From Thermoplasmatales archaeon UBA509 (GTDB lineage Archaea; Thermoplasmatota; Thermoplasmata; Thermoplasmatales; Thermoplasmataceae), in contig DAJC01000043.1 in NCBI GenBank assembly GCA_002498845.1, positions 5,113 through 21,526 on the forward strand: a stretch of 16,414 bases of DNA, written 5' to 3'. Both the position numbers and the translations under genes were made by a program. How positions within the stretch are numbered: the stretch's first letter is position 1; each line of letters starts with the position of its first letter. Positions 7,939-15,172 of the stretch are shown here, in pieces. The notes below the pieces were generated by a model, which was given only the letters and a program-made list of their open reading frames with translations, searched no databases and had not been told where the DNA came from.

Positions 7939-7950
7939 GATATTTATCAG
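7939..7950 (-). promoter_or_regulatory. TATA-like element for the rhodanese gene
   Basis: The minus strand reads CTGATAAATATC, about 21 bases (centre) before the ATG at 7923. A little close for a standard leaderless start but otherwise TATA-like. Confidence 0.4.
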
Positions 7951-8003
7951 GATAATAACTTTGCTGAACAGTTCTGACACCTGTAGTCGGTACCGTGGTT
8001 CAT

Positions 8004-8022
8004 ATCTGTGGAAATTTCAGAT
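8004..8022. repeat. short inverted repeat in the rhodanese/glycosyltransferase intergenic region
   Basis: ATCTG (8004-8008) and CAGAT (8018-8022) are complementary arms around a nine-base spacer that contains the palindrome GAAATTTC. It could be a protein-binding site in the divergent 189-base gap; five-base arms can also occur by chance. Confidence 0.25.
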
Positions 8023-8041
8023 GTTTTGAATGTACGGTGAA

Positions 8042-8059
8042 TTTAGTTCGCTCACTAAA
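8042..8059. promoter_or_regulatory. inverted repeat, candidate operator upstream of the glycosyltransferase
   Basis: TTTAGT (8042-8047) and ACTAAA (8054-8059) are perfect complementary arms separated by six bases. The element sits about 20 bases before the TATA box of the glycosyltransferase gene, where an archaeal activator, or a repressor blocking TBP/TFB, could bind. The function is inferred from symmetry and position only. Confidence 0.35.
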
Positions 8060-8076
8060 CTATCATGGCAGTGATC

Positions 8077-8087
8077 AATATTATATC
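8077..8087 (+). promoter_or_regulatory. TATA box for the glycosyltransferase gene
   Basis: AATATTATATC lies about 30 bases before the ATG at 8113, predicting a leaderless or near-leaderless transcript. An ATG at 8098 is followed at once by a stop codon and is not a start. Confidence 0.5.
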
Positions 8088-8112
8088 CGTTAATTGTATG
8101 TGAAGACGACAA

Positions 8113-9504
8113 ATGTTCCACAATGACAGAGAAATAAAGCAACTTGGCCCAAGGCTTGGCGTGAGTCTCTGGCTCCTGGCCGCCGTATTCTTTACTGTGC
8201 TGTCATTTGTCATACTTCACGTCAGCAATACCTGGAACCTGTTCACCATCTACGCCACCCTCTCGTGGTCCTTCGGTCTGCCCATCATAATGATGAGCTT
8301 CATAGGGGCACTGAGAAGCAGGAGCTTCAGGATGTCTGATTTCAAGGGAAGAATACCGAACCTGGTAATTTTCGAGATACCCACCATTGCCAATGAGGAT
8401 GTTATCCCGGCCCTGTCAAGGGTTGTGGATTCAATCATAAAGTTTGCGCCAAGAAACCTTGACAACTGGCGCATCGACCTAGTCACAGAGGAGTGGTCTG
8501 AGGCACGGGATGCAATTGCTGAAAAGTACGGGTCACTGCCAAATTTCAACCTGATTGTTGTCCCCATGGAATATCAGACAGAGAGCAGATCGCTGAACAA
8601 GTCAAGGGCACTGCAGTATGCAACTGAATACCATATTGGAAGGGGCGAGAACAGCGATGCCATCTGGATATTCCATCTGGACGATGACGCATCGATAGGT
8701 GAAGACACCGTGGCTGCGATTGCTGAGCACATAAAGTTCAAGGGGCATGAGTATTACATCGCCCAGGGTGTACTTGCTTTCCCGCACCATCTCTCAAAAT
8801 CCATAATACCGAAATTTGCTGATTCCATGAGGCCGACTGATGACCTCACAAGATTCTACTTTTTCACGGCACTTCTCAAGACCCCGCTTGTTGGCCTTCA
8901 TGGAGAGAACCTCCTGGTCAGGTCTGACGTTGAGAGCAGCATAGGGTGGGACAGCGGAAACCGCCCCATTTCGGATGACAGTTGCTTCGGCCTGCGTTTC
9001 TCTGAGAAATATCCCGGAAAATCCTCTTTTCTCCCGGCATTCACCTATGGCGCATCACCATCAAATGTCAGGGATATGCTGAAACAGAGAAGAAGGTGGC
9101 TGGTGGACCTGACAAACCTTGGAGTTTACGGGCCGCTCCCATGGAAATACAGGCTTCTTCTCATCTATTCAGTTATATTCTGGAGCAGCATGGCCACCCA
9201 GAACATAATGCTGGTGATACTCCTGCTTGAGGGGCTTCATCTCATTGCGTTTGAGCTCATAACTCCCCCAATGGCTGTCATGTGGGCGTTCACATTCAGC
9301 TTCTGGATATGGTTCTACTGGAACGGGCTTCAGATAAACAGCTCTGTTTCAGAAGAGAAAATGCCTTTCTGGAAGAAGGCTGTCATAATGGTTCCCCTGT
9401 TCTTCCTGGTAATAGGCCCGCTGGAAGCTCTGGGAGGCGTGATGGGAATCTATGCATTCCTCAGGAATGAGAGAAAATTCGAGGTCATCAAGAAACCCAC
9501 GTGA
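8113..9504 (+). CDS. membrane-bound family 2 glycosyltransferase (Egghead-like)
   Basis: A 463-residue integral membrane GT2 enzyme. Two hydrophobic segments (about 15-37 and 47-66) precede a cytosolic catalytic domain, and about three more follow it (about 348-374, 388-405, 421-448). The catalytic domain has the nucleotide-sugar/metal motif HLDDDAS (D190-D192), a conserved GLHGENLLVR segment (261-270), the base-region acidic pair ISDDS (D288, D289), and the acceptor motif QRRRW (325-329). This D, D, D, Q(R)RRW pattern is shared by processive-type membrane glycosyltransferases. The HGENLLVR...GWD spacing and the segment leading to QRRRW resemble Egghead, a beta-1,4-mannosyltransferase; sugar and acceptor cannot be proved from sequence. 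A likely role is building surface glycolipid or glycan, in keeping with the sequon-rich S53 protein elsewhere in the window. The ATG at 8113 follows a TATA box at leaderless spacing. It is the only member of its transcription unit and is convergent with the aro operon. Confidence 0.82.
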   Translation: MFHNDREIKQLGPRLGVSLWLLAAVFFTVLSFVILHVSNTWNLFTIYATLSWSFGLPIIMMSFIGALRSRSFRMSDFKGRIPNLVIFEIPTIANEDVIPALSRVVDSIIKFAPRNLDNWRIDLVTEEWSEARDAIAEKYGSLPNFNLIVVPMEYQTESRSLNKSRALQYATEYHIGRGENSDAIWIFHLDDDASIGEDTVAAIAEHIKFKGHEYYIAQGVLAFPHHLSKSIIPKFADSMRPTDDLTRFYFFTALLKTPLVGLHGENLLVRSDVESSIGWDSGNRPISDDSCFGLRFSEKYPGKSSFLPAFTYGASPSNVRDMLKQRRRWLVDLTNLGVYGPLPWKYRLLLIYSVIFWSSMATQNIMLVILLLEGLHLIAFELITPPMAVMWAFTFSFWIWFYWNGLQINSSVSEEKMPFWKKAVIMVPLFFLVIGPLEALGGVMGIYAFLRNERKFEVIKKPT

Positions 9505-9514
9505 CTTCCCCATA

Positions 9515-9547
9515 TCCTTTCGGAAGAGGATTTCTCGCTCATTTTTG
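9515..9547 (+). terminator. weak hairpin plus T-run after the glycosyltransferase
   Basis: TCCTTT (9515-9520) can pair with AGAGGA (9525-9530) through six pairs including one G-U, around a CGGA loop. A run of five T follows at 9542-9546. This could end the glycosyltransferase transcript in the 48-base convergent gap before aroD. Archaeal termination depends mainly on the T-run, so the hairpin may be incidental. Confidence 0.25.
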
Positions 9548-9552
9548 TTAAA

Positions 9553-10191
9553 TCATAAGCTCTTCCAGATGCAGTCAATGATTTTCACTGCCCTGGAACA
9601 TTCCATCTGCCCGGATGCCGTGGGATCCCCAAGATGGCAGTATATCATCTCCGATCCAAGCAGGGAAAAGGCAATGCGGCTTTCGGGACTGCCGCCAATT
9701 TCCATTATGGACAGATTCTCAGATTCCTCAAGTATATGCAACATAGAGGAGCGAGAACCGTGGGATGGCACATACGCGATCTTCACGTGTTTGCTCATGC
9801 CTCTGGCTTTTTCAACAAGTCCTGAAAGTGCTGATCTCTCAGGGAGCTTCCCGAGAAAATGCATGGATGATATGAAAGGCTTAATGCCCGTCCGCAATGA
9901 TGTGACTAGCTCAACATCAACCATGAAACCGTCCCTGACGGCCTTAGAGAGGAATGCTTCCCTGATGTCGTCAGGAAAATGATTTATTCCGCCCTCATCC
10001 CTGGATCTCAGGGTAAGGATGCACCTCCCGGCAAAGGGCTTCAGCAATTCCAGGATTTTCGGGTCCACTTCTCGCATATAATCGAGCCTCAGTTCAACCA
10101 GATCACAGATTCCTTCCGAATCTTTGATCTTCCTTTCCAGGGAGTCAAGGCTGAATACGGGGATTGAACCGATGAGAATTGGCCTTTTCAC
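9553..10191 (-). CDS. aroD: 3-dehydroquinate dehydratase, type I
   Basis: Converts 3-dehydroquinate to 3-dehydroshikimate through a Schiff base (third step of the shikimate pathway). The protein has 212 residues, at the short end for type I enzymes and typical of archaeal ones. Expected residues are visible: ELRLDY (E34, R36), the catalytic His111 in ISSMHF, the Schiff-base Lys137 in VKIAYVP 26 residues later (27 in E. coli), SRIAFSLLGS with Arg172, and Gln195 in TASGQM. The usual Ser-Tyr-His-Asp-Phe segment is altered to SSMHFL, so the Asp after the histidine is absent. The start codon is GTG at 10191, overlapping the aroA stop codon by four bases (GTGA), a typical coupled junction. It is the last gene of the aro operon, ending 48 bases from the convergent glycosyltransferase. 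Confidence 0.92.
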   Translation of the reverse strand: MKRPILIGSIPVFSLDSLERKIKDSEGICDLVELRLDYMREVDPKILELLKPFAGRCILTLRSRDEGGINHFPDDIREAFLSKAVRDGFMVDVELVTSLRTGIKPFISSMHFLGKLPERSALSGLVEKARGMSKHVKIAYVPSHGSRSSMLHILEESENLSIMEIGGSPESRIAFSLLGSEMIYCHLGDPTASGQMECSRAVKIIDCIWKSL

Positions 10192-11423
10192 TGCACTAAT
10201 TTTATATCTCCTCCCATTGCCGCAAGGTCCCTGAAGAACCCGGAATTGCTCTTTGATACACAGTCCGCGTCCCTGATCCTTCCACCGGCATGCAGTGAAA
10301 GCACGGAAGCAAGCATGGCGATCCTGTGGTCTCCAGCCGCATCAAGTACAGGATTTTCCATGGAAGGCTGGCCGTGAATTGTTATGCTGCCATTGGCACT
10401 GACACTGACTCCGAATGCCGAAAGTGTCCTGGTGATGGTGAGTATGCGGTTGCTCTCCTTGGACTTCAGCCCTTCTGTTCCTGAAATGGTTGTCCTGCCT
10501 GACAGGAATGGAGCAAATGCTGCTATTGACACTGCCATGTCAGGTGACTGGCTTGTGTCCATGGTGATGCCATTTCCGGAATCCGACCATGCAACATGCC
10601 ATGTCCCATCTTGGAAACTGCTTTTCACGCCACTTTCCTGCAGTACACCCACAATGCTGTGATCACCCCACCAGCTTTCCTGTTCCGGAAGGCCGCTGAT
10701 TCTTATATCTCCGCCGGTTGCATAGGCTGCAGCCGCATAGAATGAAGAGAGAAGATAGTCACCTGGAACATGGCCTGAATATTCCTTCATGTCTCCTCCA
10801 TTGATCCGGACAACGTTTCCGCTGAATGTAATGTCTGCTCCAAGGGATTTCAGGATGCTGCATGTCAGGTCTATGTAATGTCTTGAGACAATGGGCGGTA
10901 CAATTTCAATGCGCCCTCCCCCATTCATGAGAAGTGCAAAAATCAATCCTGATATGGATTGGCTGCTCTCACTTCCCTTTATGGCGACATGATCGGCAAC
11001 AGCCCTTCCAGACATCCTGAGTGGAATGGAATCGGATGAAAAGCTGATTCCGGCCTCTGAAAGTGCCCTGACCTCATCTTTAATTGGTCTGGCCCTCAGC
11101 GTCCTGTCACCATCTATGGTGAATTCTCCACCCAGGTATGCCAGAAGGGGAAGAGCCATTCTCAGGGTGGTTCCGGAACCGCCGAAGTATAAATCAGCCC
11201 TGTGTTTCAGCTCTTCTCTATGCCGGCTGAAGCTGTTTTCTCTCCTGATAATTCCCAGCCTTCCAACAAAGTCCACTGCCATTGCAACGTCTGATGAATC
11301 CGGCAGGCCCTGAACATTCACATCATGTATGAGAGAATACAGAACAAGGCGTATGGCATGGCTCTTTGATGCTGGAGCCATCATATTGCCGGATATTCTT
11401 GACTTCTTAATCACTGCCATCAT
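10188..11423 (-). CDS. aroA: 3-phosphoshikimate 1-carboxyvinyltransferase (EPSP synthase)
   Basis: Condenses shikimate-3-phosphate with PEP to form EPSP, the step before chorismate synthase. At 411 residues it is near the usual ~425. Visible landmarks are the N-terminal APASKSHAIR (Lys20, Ser21), the PEP-site loop FGGSGTTLRM (Gly84, Arg88), SSQSISG with Gln155, the catalytic Asp295 in SPDMAVS, KESNR (Glu323, Arg326), and DHRIAM (365-370). The residue after the loop arginine is Met rather than the Pro found in E. coli. Two consecutive ATGs (11423 and 11420) can serve as start, and either overlaps the end of the shikimate kinase gene (17 or 14 bases). No strong Shine-Dalgarno precedes them, which fits translation coupled to the upstream gene. 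Its stop codon overlaps the aroD start. Confidence 0.93.
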   Translation of the reverse strand: MMAVIKKSRISGNMMAPASKSHAIRLVLYSLIHDVNVQGLPDSSDVAMAVDFVGRLGIIRRENSFSRHREELKHRADLYFGGSGTTLRMALPLLAYLGGEFTIDGDRTLRARPIKDEVRALSEAGISFSSDSIPLRMSGRAVADHVAIKGSESSQSISGLIFALLMNGGGRIEIVPPIVSRHYIDLTCSILKSLGADITFSGNVVRINGGDMKEYSGHVPGDYLLSSFYAAAAYATGGDIRISGLPEQESWWGDHSIVGVLQESGVKSSFQDGTWHVAWSDSGNGITMDTSQSPDMAVSIAAFAPFLSGRTTISGTEGLKSKESNRILTITRTLSAFGVSVSANGSITIHGQPSMENPVLDAAGDHRIAMLASVLSLHAGGRIRDADCVSKSNSGFFRDLAAMGGDIKLVQ

Positions 11424-12216
11424 GCATGATCGGCCTCACAACCATTGTTTTACCCCTGCGTGAAAAACAATCCACAAGGGGGCCTTCCTGCCCCTCCCTG
11501 AATAGAGCGAAAACAGCCGGGCCATTTCCAGTGATGCCTGATGCAATAGCACCATAACGGTCCGCAGTTCTGATGGGTTCCATGCTGTATCCCAGGTGCT
11601 CGGCCACAAGCCTTCCGTTAAGGTTCATGGCGCCTGTTATGTCTCCCGACCTGGCAAGGTGTACTGCCTCCATGAATTCAGAACTGTGTTTGCGGAGGAT
11701 CTCTGGCCCTGCAATCCCACGCTTTCCGTCAAGCAACAGTACGAACACGGTTTCCCAATCAAAGTCAATTCTCTGTTCGATTGCCATTGCTGTGTTGTTT
11801 GTCAGGAAACTCCCTCCATGATATGCAGCCACTGCATCGTCAAATGCCCCCGTCACTGATAGTCCAACCTCCCTTGATATGAGGGCTGAAAGCAGCGGAG
11901 GGTAGCCTGAAAGGCCTGTGGCCTTCTGGAGGCTTTCAATCAGTGCCACCGAAACTGCGCTGCTGCTCTTCAGCCCCATGCCGGCCGGAATTCCGGAATT
12001 GATCTTCACACCGTACCTCTTCCCCGTTGATTTGTGGAAGTATTCCATAACAGCGTTGACAAGATCAGACTGTTGAACCTCAATACCACGCTCCATGACG
12101 CAGGATTCAGCCTGCAGATCAACAGCAACTGCTGCCCCGTATCCTGTTGGGATGCCATTCAGGATGGATATTCCCCCGTGGCCTACTGAGCATATTCCTT
12201 CATGTATACTTTCCAT
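11407..12216 (-). CDS. aroK: shikimate kinase, archaeal GHMP type
   Basis: Phosphorylates shikimate with ATP. Archaea use a GHMP-superfamily kinase unrelated to bacterial AroK/AroL, and this is that type (269 residues, usual length). The N-terminus VGHGGISILNGIPTGYGAA is characteristic of the archaeal family. The phosphate-binding motif PAGMGLKSSSA is at 77-87, GAFDDA (Asp126/127) lies in the catalytic region, and SGITGNGPAVFAL (226-238) is the third GHMP motif. The start is secure: an ATG at 12216 is preceded by GGAGG at 12221-12225, four bases away. This site lies inside the 3' end of the chorismate synthase gene, giving a 34-base overlap in a different frame. The nearest alternative identity would be homoserine or mevalonate kinase, but the N-terminal signature and the operon position decide it. 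Confidence 0.93.
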   Translation of the reverse strand: MESIHEGICSVGHGGISILNGIPTGYGAAVAVDLQAESCVMERGIEVQQSDLVNAVMEYFHKSTGKRYGVKINSGIPAGMGLKSSSAVSVALIESLQKATGLSGYPPLLSALISREVGLSVTGAFDDAVAAYHGGSFLTNNTAMAIEQRIDFDWETVFVLLLDGKRGIAGPEILRKHSSEFMEAVHLARSGDITGAMNLNGRLVAEHLGYSMEPIRTADRYGAIASGITGNGPAVFALFREGQEGPLVDCFSRRGKTMVVRPIMHDGSD

Positions 12217-13340
12217 TTTTCCTCCATTTCAGCTGCAGCCGCTCGCGATATCCTTGAAGATGGGAGTATGCCTTCGTAGAGATAGAAATCCGCAAGAACC
12301 AGCGCAACCATTGCCTCTGCTACCGCAACACCACGAACGGCAACAACCGGATCATGCCTGCCAATTACTGATATGCTTCCAGGTTCCATTGTGTCCAGAT
12401 CCACTGTCTTTGCCGGTTTTCTTATGGAGCTTGTGGGTTTGAACGCACATCTCACAACAATATCTTGTCCCGTGGTTATCCCCCCCAGTATCCCGCCGGA
12501 GAGGTTCCTTTCAGTCCGGAGATCTCCTGAGCTATCCCTCACAATTGAATCGGAGGCTTCACTTCCCTTCATGGCTGCACTCCTGAAACCAAGGCCATAC
12601 TCGAAACCTGTGGCTGCAGGCATTGACATTATTGCCGAGGCCAGAGCTGACTTTATCTTCCAGAAAACAGGATCGCCCATTCCCGGAAGAACACCCGATG
12701 ACTGGACTTCAACAATACCTCCCGCACTGTCGCCCTCCGAGAACAGCCTGCTTATTATTTCAGAGAATTCTGCATCCCATTCACTGTTCCTTGCCCTGGT
12801 GGGAAAACGTTTAGACCCCATTGCCTCTGAGAACGTGACTGCATCATTATCACCTCTTCCTCCAATTGACTTAAGGTAGGCAGCAACCTGTGTGCCTGCA
12901 AGCATGAGAAGTTTCTTTGCCACGGCACCGCCTATGACCCTTGAAAGTGTCTCCCTGGCACTGCTGCGGCCTCCACCCACGTAATCCCAGTTTTCCCTTC
13001 CGTATTTCTTTATGAATGAAAGATCGGCATGTCCCGGCCTGGGAAGGTGAGAAACATCCCGATAGAGGAGAGGTTGGGGATCGCTGTTCCTCACCATAAC
13101 CGTAACAGGCGATCCTGTTGTGTATCCGTTGTATGTACCACTGACTATATCCGGATTGTCCTCTTCCCTGCGCCCGGACACAAGTTTCCTCCCTGTCCTG
13201 CGGAAACCCAGCTCAAACCTGAGGTCTTCCTGTGACAGGGGCAAACCTGCAGGTATACCGTCAATAACAGCGCCAACATATTTGCTGGCACTTTCCCCGA
13301 AAGTAGTGAGAACAAGATGCCTCCCCATGCTGCTAACCAT
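12183..13340 (-). CDS. aroC: chorismate synthase with altered GESHG motif
   Basis: Eliminates phosphate from EPSP to give chorismate, using reduced FMN. The length of 385 residues and most signatures are standard: RPGHADLSF with His104, GGGRSSARET (122-131), FKPTSSI (300-306), and the FMN/C-terminal block DTMEPGSISVIGRHDP followed by VAEAM (316-344). The exception is the first signature. The family has GESHG near residue 17, where the His (His17 of Neurospora) takes part in catalysis; here it is GESAS, with Ala18 encoded GCC and Ser19 encoded AGC. Everything around it is intact, including VIDGIPAGLPLS. The start is the ATG at 13340, preceded by GAGGTG, with an eight-base overlap of the aroE end; a second ATG at 13328 is possible. 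It overlaps the kinase gene by 34 bases. Confidence 0.93.
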   Translation of the reverse strand: MVSSMGRHLVLTTFGESASKYVGAVIDGIPAGLPLSQEDLRFELGFRRTGRKLVSGRREEDNPDIVSGTYNGYTTGSPVTVMVRNSDPQPLLYRDVSHLPRPGHADLSFIKKYGRENWDYVGGGRSSARETLSRVIGGAVAKKLLMLAGTQVAAYLKSIGGRGDNDAVTFSEAMGSKRFPTRARNSEWDAEFSEIISRLFSEGDSAGGIVEVQSSGVLPGMGDPVFWKIKSALASAIMSMPAATGFEYGLGFRSAAMKGSEASDSIVRDSSGDLRTERNLSGGILGGITTGQDIVVRCAFKPTSSIRKPAKTVDLDTMEPGSISVIGRHDPVVAVRGVAVAEAMVALVLADFYLYEGILPSSRISRAAAAEMEEKWKVYMKEYAQ

Positions 13341-14121
13341 GATTCACCTCTTCCCATGTCACGTCAATCCTTTTCCCCAGCCATATTCTTTCAGCTTCGA
13401 TGGCCTGCTCAAGGAGTATCTGCTCACCAGTGATAATAGTTGTCATGCCATTTACACTCTTGATAAAATTTGTTCCTCTCTCCCCATAATTGAAGTTAAT
13501 GGCGATCTTGCAGCCTATGGCAGGGAATTCAAAGGTTCCAGACGATATTGCATTCACGGCGACATAACCCTTAATGGGCAAATTTGATTTGAAATCCCGG
13601 ACTTCTGCTTCCCTGAATCCCAGATCAACAAGGCGATCGGATATGCTGTAACCTGCCTCAGGGTTCCTGCATATTATGCCAATACTCATCCCCAGGTCCG
13701 AAAGGGCTATGGCCGATGTCATGGCAGCAGATCCAGAACCCAGTATTATTGCCTGCTGGCCTGATGCCTTTGGGATAGAGGGACCCACAATGTTTCTGAG
13801 TGCCGTATAATCCGTATTGAAGCCTCTGCTTCCTCTCACTGTATTCACATTGCCGCAGCGTACTGCTTCCTGGCTCAGGGATTCAACCATTGCATGAACA
13901 TCAGCCTTGTATGGCTTGGTAACGTTGAATCCATCGTAGTTCCTCATAAGGTTGTGGATTGTTGATGCAAGTGCACCATGATTCACATCAAATATCTCAT
14001 ATGCTGCACTCAAGCCAGCTTTCCGGAATATTGCCCTGTGAATCTGCGGTGAAAGGGTGTATCCAATATTTTCGCCAACAATGGCAAACCGGAGCGTTCC
14101 CTCAGGCGAATTCCCTGTCAA
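13333..14121 (-). CDS. aroE: shikimate 5-dehydrogenase
   Basis: Reduces 3-dehydroshikimate to shikimate with NADPH. Numbered from the start chosen here (262 residues), the substrate domain has FAIVGENIGYTLSPQIH, a Thr-x-Ser form of the usual Ser-x-Ser shikimate site. Catalytic Lys72 is in FNVTKPYK, followed by CGNVNTV and Asp104 in GFNTDYTAL. A Rossmann nucleotide loop ILGSGSAAMTSA follows (126-137). The C-terminal TGEQILLEQA matches the conserved Gln region. No ATG start exists in frame. TTG at 14121 is preceded six bases upstream by GGAGG (14128-14132); a TTG at 14142 has no such site. The 14121 start leaves a 20-base overlap with aroB; the longer version would add seven residues. Third gene of the operon. 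Confidence 0.9.
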   Translation of the reverse strand: MTGNSPEGTLRFAIVGENIGYTLSPQIHRAIFRKAGLSAAYEIFDVNHGALASTIHNLMRNYDGFNVTKPYKADVHAMVESLSQEAVRCGNVNTVRGSRGFNTDYTALRNIVGPSIPKASGQQAIILGSGSAAMTSAIALSDLGMSIGIICRNPEAGYSISDRLVDLGFREAEVRDFKSNLPIKGYVAVNAISSGTFEFPAIGCKIAINFNYGERGTNFIKSVNGMTTIITGEQILLEQAIEAERIWLGKRIDVTWEEVNHG

Positions 14122-15172
14122 GAAACTCCTCCAGCATTTCAACGGGTACTGGCTTCACCTCTGCCTTTCCAGCCTCCCTGATAAATGGCATCAGTATTTT
14201 CCCCTGTCTGGATTTCTTGTCTCTCACAAGTGCATTCTTCAGAATGGAAATGTCAATATGCTGTTTCAGATCCTTATATGATACCGGCAGATTGAAAGAC
14301 CTGAGAACATCCTCAGTTCCTGCACTTCCCTCTGGAGGAATACCAATGAGCTCCACTCCAAACCTGTTTTCCATAATCATTCCCACGGAGATGGCTTCTC
14401 CGTGCGTGATGGCGAATCCTGATGCCGCCTCCAGTGAATGGCCTATGGTATGTCCGTAATTCAGGATGTTCCTGATATTCTTCTTTTCAAGGGGATCATT
14501 GTTAACCACTGTCATCTTGTCCTCAATGCACCTTTTCACAGCCGACATCAGAACAGATCTTTCCCTGCCTGCTATCTTACTGGAGTTATCCAGCATCAGT
14601 TTCAGTAAATCACGATCCATTATGAACCCGTATTTCAGCATTTCAGCAATACCGGATCTGTATTCCCTTTCAGGAAGAGTGTAAAGAAAATCGCCGTTTA
14701 TCCAGATCTCTTCTGGGAAATAAAAAGTCCCCACGAGATTTTTCGTGTTTCTGAAATTGATCCCTGTCTTTCCCCCAACCGCCGCATCCACCATACCAAG
14801 AAGGGTGGTAGGCACATTTATGGTCTTAACGCCGCGCTTGAAAACAGAGGCACCGAATCCAACTGCATCTGTGACACTGCCCCCTCCTACCGGAATAACA
14901 TAGTCTTCCCTGCCAATATTATTTTCCAGCATTATCTCCAGAAGGCGTTCAAATCCATGGAGGCTCTTGAGATTTTCCCCGTCCTCCACCGCAACACTTA
15001 TTATGTTATCTCCTCGGGCAGAGTCAACAGGATTCCTTATTGTTTCAGAATAAAATACAAGTTTACGGCCCTTCAGCCGCGATATTTCCGCCGACAGATC
15101 ATTAACTTCACGATATGGCTTTTTCGTTGATGAATCTACCAGCACAGTTTTCGAATTACCTGCCAAGCGCAT
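14102..15172 (-). CDS. aroB: 3-dehydroquinate synthase
   Basis: Cyclises DAHP to 3-dehydroquinate using NAD+ and zinc, the second step of the classical pathway. It has 356 residues, as usual. The NAD region has VIPVGGGSVTDAVGF (92-106) and PTTLLGMVDAAVGGKTGIN (121-139), both near-perfect family signatures. Zinc ligands are Glu177 (SGIAEMLKYG), His241 (NYGHTIGHSLEA) and His257 (THGEAISVG). Its presence together with DAHP synthase shows that dehydroquinate is made from erythrose-4-phosphate here rather than by the AroB' route found in many euryarchaea. The ATG at 15172 overlaps the end of the DAHP synthase gene by 17 bases, with only a weak GGAAG directly before it. The glycerol dehydrogenase relatives of this fold lack the DAHP signatures seen here. 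Confidence 0.95.
   Translation of the reverse strand: MRLAGNSKTVLVDSSTKKPYREVNDLSAEISRLKGRKLVFYSETIRNPVDSARGDNIISVAVEDGENLKSLHGFERLLEIMLENNIGREDYVIPVGGGSVTDAVGFGASVFKRGVKTINVPTTLLGMVDAAVGGKTGINFRNTKNLVGTFYFPEEIWINGDFLYTLPEREYRSGIAEMLKYGFIMDRDLLKLMLDNSSKIAGRERSVLMSAVKRCIEDKMTVVNNDPLEKKNIRNILNYGHTIGHSLEAASGFAITHGEAISVGMIMENRFGVELIGIPPEGSAGTEDVLRSFNLPVSYKDLKQHIDISILKNALVRDKKSRQGKILMPFIREAGKAEVKPVPVEMLEEFLDREFA

Noticed and set aside
7988..7995. Eight-base palindrome CGGTACCG
   Set aside because: Too short to be distinguished from chance; noted only as part of the symmetric intergenic gap.
7924..8112. Possible tRNA or small RNA in the rhodanese/glycosyltransferase gap
   Set aside because: No cloverleaf or conserved tRNA arm sequences could be found on either strand; the short repeats fit protein-binding sites better.
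9452..9982. 176-residue plus-strand open frame
   Set aside because: It begins inside the glycosyltransferase gene and runs antisense to aroD, has no promoter or Shine-Dalgarno and no recognisable domain.
12373..12879. 168-residue plus-strand open frame
   Set aside because: Antisense shadow of the chorismate synthase gene, which carries the real family signatures.
13959..14459. 166-residue plus-strand open frame
   Set aside because: Antisense to the aroE/aroB junction; composition looks like the complement of those genes.
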